Shown piece by piece: positions 9,557 through 16,694 of a stretch of 64,000 nt of DNA. A model generated the notes under the pieces. The model searched no databases and was not told where the DNA came from. It saw nothing but the letters and a program-made list of their open reading frames with translations. A program made the translations under genes and the position numbers. Origin of the DNA: Curvibacter microcysteis (lineage in GTDB: Bacteria; Pseudomonadota; Gammaproteobacteria; Burkholderiales; Burkholderiaceae_C). How positions within the stretch are numbered: position 1 is the first letter of the stretch; each line of letters starts with the position of its first letter. The stretch is taken from NCBI RefSeq assembly GCF_028649435.1, contig NZ_JAQSIN010000002.1; one strand, given 5' to 3'.

Positions 9557-10261
9557 TCAGACGGCCCGGCGGACCATCAATTCCTTGATCTTGCCAATCG
9601 CCTTAGTCGGGTTCAGGCCCTTCGGGCAGACGTCGACGCAATTCATGATGGTGTGGCAACGGAACAGACGGTACGGGTCTTCCAGGTTGTCCAGGCGCTC
9701 GCTGGTGGCTTCGTCGCGGCTGTCGGCGATGAAGCGGTAGGCCTGCAGCAGACCGGCGGGGCCGACAAACTTGTCAGGGTTCCACCAGAAGCTGGGGCAG
9801 CTGGTCGAGCAGCTGGCGCACAGAATGCACTCGTACAGGCCGTTCAGCTCTTCACGCTCTTCAGGCGACTGCAGGCGTTCCTTTTCGGGCGGCACGTTGT
9901 CGTTGATGAGGTAAGGCTTGATCGAGTTGTACTGCTTGAAGAACTGGGTCATGTCCACGATCAGGTCGCGGATGACCGGCAGGCCCGGCAGCGGCTTCAG
10001 GACGATGGTGCCCTTGAGCGTGTTCATGTTGGTCAAGCAGGCCAGGCCGTTCTTGCCATTGATGTTCATGGCGTCCGAACCGCACACGCCTTCGCGGCAG
10101 GAGCGGCGGAAGGAGATGGTCGGGTCCTGGGCCTTGAGTTTGATCAGGGCGTCGAGCAGCATGCGCTCGTGACCGTCGAGTTCGATCTCGATGGTCTGCA
10201 TGTAGGGCTTGGCGTCCTTGTCCGGGTCGTAGCGGTAGATCTGAAAAGTACGTTTCGTCAT
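9557..10261 (-). CDS. sdhB: Succinate dehydrogenase iron-sulfur subunit
   Basis: 234 residues. The [2Fe-2S] ligands are in CREGVCGSDAMNINGKNGLAC. The [4Fe-4S] motif is CILCASCSTSCP and the [3Fe-4S] motif is CHTIMNCVDVCPKGL. The protein relays electrons from the SdhA flavin to the quinone site on SdhC/D at the inner membrane. It lies 26 bases after sdhA and before sdhE. Confidence 0.97.
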   Translation of the reverse strand: MTKRTFQIYRYDPDKDAKPYMQTIEIELDGHERMLLDALIKLKAQDPTISFRRSCREGVCGSDAMNINGKNGLACLTNMNTLKGTIVLKPLPGLPVIRDLIVDMTQFFKQYNSIKPYLINDNVPPEKERLQSPEEREELNGLYECILCASCSTSCPSFWWNPDKFVGPAGLLQAYRFIADSRDEATSERLDNLEDPYRLFRCHTIMNCVDVCPKGLNPTKAIGKIKELMVRRAV

Positions 10262-10287
10262 ATCGTGGGCTTTCGTGCAGGACGGAA

Positions 10288-12096
10288 TCAGAACGTGCGG
10301 ACCTTGGGCGGCACGCTCTCAACCGTGCGCGGCTTCAGGTTCACAGGCTTGTAGGTCAGGTTGTTGCCAGCGCTGTGCCACAGGGTGTGCTTCATCCAGT
10401 TGGCATCGTCGCGACCCAGCGGAGCGGTCGGGTGATCGGCCGGGTGTTCGTAGTCGTCCACGGTGTGGGCGCCACGGCATTCACGGCGAGCGGCGGCAGA
10501 CACCATGGTGGCTTGAGCAGCTTCGATCAGGTTGTCGACTTCCAGTGCTTCGATGCGCGCGGTGTTGAACACCTTGGAGTTGTCGGCCAGGCCCACAGCC
10601 TTGGAGCGTTCACGCAGTTCAGCGATCTTGACCACACCTTGGTCCATGCTGGCTTGGGTGCGGAACACACCGGCGTGCTGTTGCATGGCTGCACGGATGT
10701 CGTTGGCCACGTTTTGCGCGTACTCGCCACCCTTGGCGTTGTCCAGGCGGTTCAGGCGCGACAGCGTGAAGTCAGCGGCGTCCGCCGGCAGCGGCTTGTG
10801 CGACTTGGTCTTGCTGGCGAAGTCGACGATGTGGTTGCCAGCCGCGCGGCCGAACACCAGCAAGTCGAGCAGCGAGTTGGTGCCCAGGCGGTTGGCGCCG
10901 TGCACCGACACGCAGGAGCATTCGCCCACCGCGTACAGACCGTTGACCACTTGGTTGTGCACGTCACCGTTTTGCACCACGACTTGGCCGTTGATGTTGG
11001 TGGAGATACCGCCCATTTGGTAATGGATGGTGGGCACGACCGGGATCGGCTCGCGGGTGATGTCGACGTTGGCGAAGTTGACGCCAATTTCGTACACCGA
11101 GGGCAGGCGCTTGTGGATGGTGTCGGCACCCAGGTGATCCAGCTTGAGCAGGATGTAGTCCTTGTTGGGGCCGCAGCCACGGCCTTCCTTGATTTCCTGG
11201 TCCATGGAGCGGGACACGAAGTCACGCGGGGCCAAATCCTTCAAGGTGGGCGCATAGCGCTCCATGAAGCGCTCGCCATTGCTGTTGAGCAAAATAGCGC
11301 CTTCGCCGCGGCAGCCTTCGGTCAGCAGCACGCCAGCACCGGCCACGCCGGTGGGGTGGAACTGCCAGAACTCCATGTCTTGCAGCGCGATGCCAGCGCG
11401 AGCTGCCATGCCCAGGCCGTCACCGGTGTTGATGAAGGCGTTGGTCGAGGCTGCAAAGATGCGGCCAGCGCCGCCGGTGGCCAGCAGCACGGTCTTGGCG
11501 TGCAGGATGTGCAGGTCGCCAGTTTCCATTTCGAGGGCGGTGACACCGACCACGTCGCCTTCGGCGTCACGGATCAGGTCCAGTGCCATCCACTCGACGA
11601 AGAAGCTGGTCTTGGCCTTGACGTTTTGCTGGTACAGCGTGTGCAGCATGGCGTGACCCGTGCGGTCAGCGGCTGCGCAAGCGCGTTGCACCGGCTTTTC
11701 GCCGTAGTTGGCGGTGTGGCCGCCGAAAGGACGTTGGTAGATCGTACCGTCGGGGTTGCGGTCAAACGGCATGCCCATGTGCTCCAGGTCGTACACGACC
11801 TTGGGGGCTTCCTGGCACATGAATTCGATCGCGTCTTGGTCGCCGAGCCAGTCGGAGCCCTTGACGGTGTCGTAGAAGTGGTAATGCCAGTTGTCCTCGT
11901 TCATGTTGCCCAGCGAGGCGCCAATGCCGCCTTGTGCCGCCACGGTGTGCGAGCGGGTGGGGAACACTTTGGACAGAACGGCCACGTTCAAGCCAGCGCG
12001 GGCCAGCTGCAGCGAGGCACGCATGCCGGAGCCGCCTGCGCCCACGATGACAACGTCAAACTTACGGGTGGTGATGCCAGATTTGGAGTAAGTCAT
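10288..12096 (-). CDS. sdhA: Succinate dehydrogenase flavoprotein subunit
   Basis: 602 residues, normal for the family. The dinucleotide fold VGAGGSGMRASLQLA is at about 18-32. H50 in TRSHTVAAQGG is the histidyl-FAD attachment residue. Substrate-site segments GGHTANYGEKPVQR and the C-terminal RRECRGAHTVDDYEHPA are present. It oxidises succinate to fumarate. A very long reading frame on the opposite strand (10375-12627) is a G+C-driven shadow and was not called. Confidence 0.98.
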   Translation of the reverse strand: MTYSKSGITTRKFDVVIVGAGGSGMRASLQLARAGLNVAVLSKVFPTRSHTVAAQGGIGASLGNMNEDNWHYHFYDTVKGSDWLGDQDAIEFMCQEAPKVVYDLEHMGMPFDRNPDGTIYQRPFGGHTANYGEKPVQRACAAADRTGHAMLHTLYQQNVKAKTSFFVEWMALDLIRDAEGDVVGVTALEMETGDLHILHAKTVLLATGGAGRIFAASTNAFINTGDGLGMAARAGIALQDMEFWQFHPTGVAGAGVLLTEGCRGEGAILLNSNGERFMERYAPTLKDLAPRDFVSRSMDQEIKEGRGCGPNKDYILLKLDHLGADTIHKRLPSVYEIGVNFANVDITREPIPVVPTIHYQMGGISTNINGQVVVQNGDVHNQVVNGLYAVGECSCVSVHGANRLGTNSLLDLLVFGRAAGNHIVDFASKTKSHKPLPADAADFTLSRLNRLDNAKGGEYAQNVANDIRAAMQQHAGVFRTQASMDQGVVKIAELRERSKAVGLADNSKVFNTARIEALEVDNLIEAAQATMVSAAARRECRGAHTVDDYEHPADHPTAPLGRDDANWMKHTLWHSAGNNLTYKPVNLKPRTVESVPPKVRTF

Positions 12097-12099
12097 TTT

Positions 12100-12465
12100 T
12101 TACAGTCTCCACAGAACTTGAATGGCCCAGCCAGCGCAAGCGACCAGCCACACGATGGAGAAAATTTGCAGGGAAAGACGAATGGAGACGGGCTTGACGT
12201 AGTCCATCCAGATGTCGCGCACACCGATCCACACGTGGTAGAGCAGGGCGATGATCACGGCGAAGGTCAGGGCCTTCATCCATTGGGTCGAGAAGATGCC
12301 CGCCCACTTGTCGTAGCCGATGGGGCCCGACGAGAAGATGACCTGAGCCAGCAGGATCACCGTGAACAAGGCCATCAGGCCGGCGGTCACGCGCTGGGCC
12401 AGCCAGTCGCGCAGGCCATAGTGGGCACCGACGACGATGCGCTTGGAGCCGTAGTTAACAGACAT
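12100..12465 (-). CDS. sdhD: Succinate dehydrogenase hydrophobic membrane anchor
   Basis: 121 residues with three membrane segments. YHVWIGVRDIWMDYVK contains the His of the haem b/quinone region. The start at 12465 follows AAGGAGCAACCC. It lies between sdhC and sdhA, with only 3 bases to sdhA. Confidence 0.93.
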   Translation of the reverse strand: MSVNYGSKRIVVGAHYGLRDWLAQRVTAGLMALFTVILLAQVIFSSGPIGYDKWAGIFSTQWMKALTFAVIIALLYHVWIGVRDIWMDYVKPVSIRLSLQIFSIVWLVACAGWAIQVLWRL

Positions 12466-12484
12466 GGGTTGCTCCTTCAATCAA

Positions 12485-12916
12485 TCAGTACAGGCCAAAC
12501 AGCTTGGCGCCCAGCACCACGGTCAAACCGATGCTCAGGGCCAGGGTCACGAGTGCCGAGCTCTTGCCGAACTCTTTGCTCACCGCGTGGTTCACGTCCA
12601 TCCAGAGGTGGCGCAGACCGGCGATGAAGTGGTGCAGGTAAGCCCAGATCAGGGCCAGTGCCACCAGCTTGATGAAGGCACCCGGCACAAAACCAAGGCC
12701 GCTGTTGAAAGCGGCCTTGAACTTCGAGAACGAAATTTCGGAGGAGACGGAAACGTCAAACATCCAGATGATGAAAGGCATCAACAGGAACATGATGAGA
12801 CCGCTGACGCGATGCAGGATCGACACCCAGCCGGCCGGAGGTAGGCGGTAGGTGGTCAAATCCTTGAAGGCATTGATGTTGCGGAACTCAGGCCGCTTTT
12901 TTGCGAGTTCAGACAT
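12485..12916 (-). CDS. sdhC: Succinate dehydrogenase cytochrome b556 subunit
   Basis: 143 residues. RPEFRNINAFKDL, PPAGWVSILHRVSG and YLHHFIAGLRHLWMD are SdhC signatures, the last with the haem-ligand His. It has three membrane helices. It is the first sdh gene, 140 bases downstream of the GntR regulator on the same strand; that gap is A+T-richer than its surroundings and may hold an additional promoter, but I could not pick a convincing one. Confidence 0.93.
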   Translation of the reverse strand: MSELAKKRPEFRNINAFKDLTTYRLPPAGWVSILHRVSGLIMFLLMPFIIWMFDVSVSSEISFSKFKAAFNSGLGFVPGAFIKLVALALIWAYLHHFIAGLRHLWMDVNHAVSKEFGKSSALVTLALSIGLTVVLGAKLFGLY

Positions 12917-13056
12917 GGGAGGGTGCTTTCGTGGATGTAACTGCTCGGTAATTTCGTAAATGCAAACAACCCAAAATTCTATTGCAATGCAGCAAAGCGG
13001 ACTTGGGTCGTTGCCTATTTTCGACGTTTCTCTTGGCTTTGCTCGCCTGAGGGAGA

Positions 13057-13842
13057 TTAGTTGAGTTCGTTTCTGTAGTGATGTGTGTCGGTGCGGTAAA
13101 GGCCTCGCCGGAGCTCCATGGGGGTGTCGTTGTAGGTGTAAGCCACGCGCTCCACGCTGAGGAGCGGTGTCTGGGGCGGAATCTGCAGCAAGCGGGCCTG
13201 GGTTTCGTCGGGCAAAACCGCTTTCAACTTTTCTTCGGCGCGCACCATGCGCACGCCAAATTCAAGCTCAAACATCGCGTAAGTGGCGCCGTGATACTGA
13301 GCCATTTGCTCGGCTGTCAGGCCTTTGAAAGCATGTCCGGGCAGCCACAGGTCTTCGAGAATGGTGGGTGTGCCGCCGAAGGACAGGATGCGGCGCACCT
13401 GCAGCACCGAGTCGCCGCTGCGCAGCGCCAGTGGGCGCGCGACTTCGGCGCTGGCGCGGGTGCGTTTGCACTCGATGATGGTGCGCTGGGCCGGGCCTTC
13501 TGCGCTGCTGTCGCCGGTGTCCGGGATCAGCTTGAGGAAGCGGTATTGCACATGCTGCTCGGCATGGGTGGCCACAAAGGTCCCCTTGCCTTGGCGGCGC
13601 ACCACCAGGTTGTCGGCCGCCAGTTCGTCAATGGCTTTGCGCACCGTGCCCTGGCTGACCCGGTAGCGGGCCGCCAGGTCCATCTCGCTGGGGATGGATT
13701 CCCCGGGCTTCCAGTCGCCTGCCTGCAGGCTTTGCAGAATCAAGCCCTTGATTTGCTGGTAGAGCGGGCTGAATGCCGGCGTGGCCAGGCCAATGTCGTC
13801 GACAGCGGCGACATCGTTGGGGCTGGTGTTGGGCGGCGGCAT
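13057..13842 (-). CDS. GntR-family (HutC/UTRA) transcriptional regulator of the TCA block
   Basis: 261 residues. The N-terminal winged helix has LYQQIKGLILQSLQAGDWKPGESIPSEMDLA followed by YRVSQGTVRKAIDELAADNLVVRRQGKGTFVATH. The rest is a UTRA ligand domain with VERVAYTYNDTPMELRRGLYRTDTHHYRNEL at the end. The gene sits between sdhC (same strand) and divergent mdh, so it probably controls one or both. The start at 13842 is chosen because an upstream in-frame ATG (13932) lies inside the promoter palindrome. The effector is unknown; a TCA intermediate is a guess from context. Confidence 0.88.
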   Translation of the reverse strand: MPPPNTSPNDVAAVDDIGLATPAFSPLYQQIKGLILQSLQAGDWKPGESIPSEMDLAARYRVSQGTVRKAIDELAADNLVVRRQGKGTFVATHAEQHVQYRFLKLIPDTGDSSAEGPAQRTIIECKRTRASAEVARPLALRSGDSVLQVRRILSFGGTPTILEDLWLPGHAFKGLTAEQMAQYHGATYAMFELEFGVRMVRAEEKLKAVLPDETQARLLQIPPQTPLLSVERVAYTYNDTPMELRRGLYRTDTHHYRNELN

Positions 13843-13911
13843 GGTGGTGAGCGGTTGAACCGGTGTTGTCTCGTTCGGCGAGCCTATTTTTTGCGTTCGG
13901 CTCGGGTTCGC

Positions 13912-13939
13912 ATCATATCTTATATAAGACATAAGACAA
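13912..13939 (-). promoter_or_regulatory. Promoter of the GntR regulator
   Basis: On the minus strand TTGTCT (13939-13934), a 16-bp spacer and TATGAT (13917-13912). The 12-bp palindrome fills the downstream part of the spacer. Confidence 0.5.
13918..13937. promoter_or_regulatory. Candidate GntR operator: palindrome plus repeated half-site
   Basis: TCTTATATAAGA (13918-13929) is a perfect 12-bp palindrome. The half-site ATAAGAC occurs at 13924-13930 and again directly at 13931-13937. Location inside the regulator's own promoter and just upstream of the mdh promoter suggests autoregulation and control of mdh. Confidence 0.55.
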
Positions 13940-13940
13940 A

Positions 13941-13970
13941 TTGACCAGGGTGCCGTAACCCGAGTACACT
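13941..13970 (+). promoter_or_regulatory. Sigma-70-type promoter of mdh
   Basis: TTGACC, an 18-bp spacer, then TACACT. The -35 box starts 3 bases after the repeated half-site at 13931-13937. Confidence 0.5.
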
Positions 13971-14063
13971 CCTTGGCTGTTTCGCAGGGCTCGGGCCTAT
14001 GGTTCCTGAAACAGGTCCAGCACTGTGGCGACACCCGTTTTACACAACCTCCTGGAGTCCCTC

Positions 14064-15050
14064 ATGAGCAAAAAGCCCGTCCGAGTTGCCGTTACCGGCG
14101 CCGCTGGCCAAATCGGTTACGCCCTGCTGTTCCGTATCGCCTCCGGCGAAATGCTGGGCAAGGATCAGCCCGTGATCCTGCAATTGCTGGAAATCCCCGA
14201 CGAGAAGGCCCAGAACGCGCTCAAGGGCGTGATCATGGAGCTGGAAGACTGCGCTTTCCCGCTGCTCGCCGGCATTGAAGCCCACAGCGACCCGATGACC
14301 GCTTTCAAGGACACCGACTACGCTTTGCTGGTGGGCTCGCGTCCGCGCGGCCCGGGCATGGAACGTGCCGAGCTGCTGGCTGTCAATGGCGCCATCTTCA
14401 TTGGCCAAGGCAAGGCGCTGAACGCCGTGGCTTCGCGCAATGTGAAGGTGCTGGTCGTTGGCAACCCCGCCAACACCAACGCCTACATCGCCATGAAGTC
14501 GGCTCCGGACCTGCCGGCCAAGAACTTCACCGCCATGCTGCGTCTGGACCACAACCGCGCTGCGTCGCAACTGGCTGCCAAGACGGGCAAGGCCGTGTCG
14601 GACATCGAAAAGTTGACCGTGTGGGGCAACCACTCGCCCACCATGTACGCCGACTACCGTTTCGCCACCATCGGTGGTGAGTCGGTCAAGGGCCTGATCA
14701 ACGACGAAACCTGGAACCGCGAAACCTTCTTGCCCACCGTGGGCAAGCGTGGCGCTGCCATCATCGCCGCTCGCGGTCTGTCGTCGGCTGCTTCGGCTGC
14801 CAACGCCGCCATCGACCACATGCGCGATTGGGCCCTGGGCTCGAACGGCAAGTGGGTCACCATGGGCATCCCGTCGGATGGCTCCTATGGCATCCCCAAG
14901 GACGTCATGTTCGGCTTCCCGGTGACCACCGAAAACGGCGAATACAAGATCGTCCAAGGCCTGGACATCGATGCTTTCTCGCAAGAATGCATCAACAAGA
15001 CGCTCAAGGAACTGACCGACGAGCAAGCTGGCGTGGCCCACCTGCTCTGA
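14064..15050 (+). CDS. mdh: Malate dehydrogenase
   Basis: 328-residue NAD-dependent malate dehydrogenase of the LDH-like cytosolic type. The N-terminal TGAAGQIGYALLFRIASGEMLG is the nucleotide fold. RPRGPGMERAELL is the mobile-loop arginine region. RLDHNRA and VWGNHSPTMYADY hold the catalytic Asp/His pair. The ATG at 14064 follows TGGAGTCCCTC. The gene diverges from the GntR regulator and is followed 17 bases later by a CitE-like lyase. Confidence 0.97.
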   Translation: MSKKPVRVAVTGAAGQIGYALLFRIASGEMLGKDQPVILQLLEIPDEKAQNALKGVIMELEDCAFPLLAGIEAHSDPMTAFKDTDYALLVGSRPRGPGMERAELLAVNGAIFIGQGKALNAVASRNVKVLVVGNPANTNAYIAMKSAPDLPAKNFTAMLRLDHNRAASQLAAKTGKAVSDIEKLTVWGNHSPTMYADYRFATIGGESVKGLINDETWNRETFLPTVGKRGAAIIAARGLSSAASAANAAIDHMRDWALGSNGKWVTMGIPSDGSYGIPKDVMFGFPVTTENGEYKIVQGLDIDAFSQECINKTLKELTDEQAGVAHLL

Positions 15051-15067
15051 TCGGCCAGGTTGTGTCC

Positions 15068-16057
15068 ATGAAGCATCCGCGCGAGGTCTTGCTCGAAGCT
15101 CAGGCCCAACAGGGCTTGTTGCCAGTCTGTGATCACTACAGCGGCGTGGAGCTGCGGATGCGAAAAAGCCTGCTGCTGCAGGCTGAGATGACCGAGCGCC
15201 TGGGCACCTGTGTTTTCGACGTCACTTTGGACTGCGAAGACGGTGCTCCGGCCGGTGCCGAGGCAGAACACGCCGCCTTGGTCGCCGAGTTGGCTTTGGG
15301 CGCTGCGCCCCAAGCCCGCGTGGCGGCCCGGGTGCACCCGGTCGACCACCCCTCTTTTGACGCTGACGTGCAGACCATCGTGGGTCGCGCCGGGTCCCGC
15401 CTGTGCCATGTGATGGTGCCCAAGGTGGAAACCGTGCAGGACGTCGAGCGTGCGGCCCGTGCCCTGGCGGCGGCGGGCCACCCTGACTTGCCCTTGCAGG
15501 TGCTGATCGAATCCCCCGGTGCCGTGCACCGCGCCTTCGACATCGCCGCCTGCCCGCAAGTGCAGTCCCTGAGTTTTGGGCTGATGGACTTTGTCTCCGC
15601 CCATGCGGGCGCCATACCCTCTGCGGGCATGGGGGCTGCGGGGCAGTTCACCCACCCGTTGGTGGTGCGTGCCAAGCTTGAAATCGCTTCGGCTGCCCAT
15701 GCCTTTGGCAAAGTGCCCTCGCACTGCGTGGTCACCGAGTTCAGTGACCTGGCGGCCCTGCGTGCGGCGGCCCACAAGGCGGCGCGTGAATTTGGCTATG
15801 CCCGCATGTGGAGCATCCACCCGTCCCAAATTCAACCCATCCTCGACGCGTTTGCGCCCGAGGAGCGCGAGATCGAACTCGCCACCCGAATCATCACCTC
15901 GGCCCAAGCGGCCGACTGGGCGCCCATCAGCCATGCTGGTCAACTGCACGACCGGGCCAGCTACCGTTATTTCTGGCAAGTGCTGGAGCGGGCCCACCAA
16001 ACTGGGCGCTCTTTGCCCACTGAAGCGCGGGCGTATTTCGCGCCCGTGCAGTCTTGA
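15068..16057 (+). CDS. CitE-like HpcH/HpaI-family lyase
   Basis: 329 residues, a TIM-barrel fold of the citrate lyase beta / malyl-CoA lyase superfamily. R30 and the segment DVTLDCEDGAPAG carry the usual CoA-ester lyase motif, and MVPKVETVQDVERA and QVLIESPGAVHRAFDIAA the metal-binding Glu. No citrate lyase alpha or acyl-carrier genes are nearby, so it is not part of a classical citrate lyase. It probably acts on a CoA ester such as malyl-CoA or a related compound. It is 17 bases after mdh and 19 before a small secreted protein, so a shared transcript with mdh is likely. Confidence 0.8.
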   Translation: MKHPREVLLEAQAQQGLLPVCDHYSGVELRMRKSLLLQAEMTERLGTCVFDVTLDCEDGAPAGAEAEHAALVAELALGAAPQARVAARVHPVDHPSFDADVQTIVGRAGSRLCHVMVPKVETVQDVERAARALAAAGHPDLPLQVLIESPGAVHRAFDIAACPQVQSLSFGLMDFVSAHAGAIPSAGMGAAGQFTHPLVVRAKLEIASAAHAFGKVPSHCVVTEFSDLAALRAAAHKAAREFGYARMWSIHPSQIQPILDAFAPEEREIELATRIITSAQAADWAPISHAGQLHDRASYRYFWQVLERAHQTGRSLPTEARAYFAPVQS

Positions 16058-16076
16058 CCCCCTGGAGGACCTCCTC

Positions 16077-16649
16077 ATGAAATCCCTGCTCATTGCCGCC
16101 CTGATGCTGGGCGCCGCGTCCCTGGTCTCGGCCCAGTCGCCGAGTGCCGACGCGCACCACAAAGCAGCAGCCGACAGCAAGGCCAAGCCGGCCAAGCCCA
16201 AGCAAAGTGCCAGCCGCACCGAAATCAAAAGCACCGCCAAGAACATGGCGGCAGGTGTCGAGGCCGCTGAAGCCGCTTTGACGCTGGACGAGCTGGCCCT
16301 GGCCGAGCGCGTGCACACCGGCCGCATCACCTGCGAACTCGGTGCCTACGTCACGGTCAAGGCCGACGACAAGGCCCCGGGCTACTTTGACATCACCGGC
16401 AAGGGCTTCAAGTACCGCATGGCCCCGGTGGCCAGCCGCACCGGCGCCTTGCGCCTGGAAGACGAAAAAGCGGGCGCTGTGTGGATCCAGCTCGCCAACA
16501 AGTCCATGCTGATGAACCAGAAGCTGGGTCAGCGCCAGGCTGACGAATGCATGAGCCCAGAGCAAGCCATCGTGGCCGAAGCGCTGCGCAAGAACCCGGT
16601 GCCGGGCCTGCTGGACGCACCTGGCACGGCTTCTGCCTCGGCCAAATAA
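16077..16649 (+). CDS. Small secreted protein, possibly MliC-like
   Basis: 190 residues with a signal peptide (MKSLLIAALMLGAASLVSAQ), then a Lys/Ala-rich linker to about residue 50. The C-terminal domain has two cysteines that could form a disulfide (ITCELG and ADEC) and between them SRTGALRLEDEKAGAVWIQ. The order Cys, S-x-T-G-A, a Trp strand and a second Cys resembles MliC/PliC lysozyme inhibitors, but the match is weak and by eye. CTGGAGGACCTCCTC precedes the ATG. It lies between the CitE-like lyase and acnB. Confidence 0.7.
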   Translation: MKSLLIAALMLGAASLVSAQSPSADAHHKAAADSKAKPAKPKQSASRTEIKSTAKNMAAGVEAAEAALTLDELALAERVHTGRITCELGAYVTVKADDKAPGYFDITGKGFKYRMAPVASRTGALRLEDEKAGAVWIQLANKSMLMNQKLGQRQADECMSPEQAIVAEALRKNPVPGLLDAPGTASASAK

Positions 16650-16694
16650 CCCTTTCCAAAAACCGCCCCATTAGTGAACTGACAGGAGAACGAC

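Noticed and set aside
10375..12627. Long open frame opposite sdhA and sdhD
   Set aside because: Antisense shadow of high-G+C genes with strong codon bias; no ribosome site and a low-complexity His/Val-rich translation. The same holds for 16671-19181 opposite acnB and 20221-21870 opposite the molybdopterin gene.
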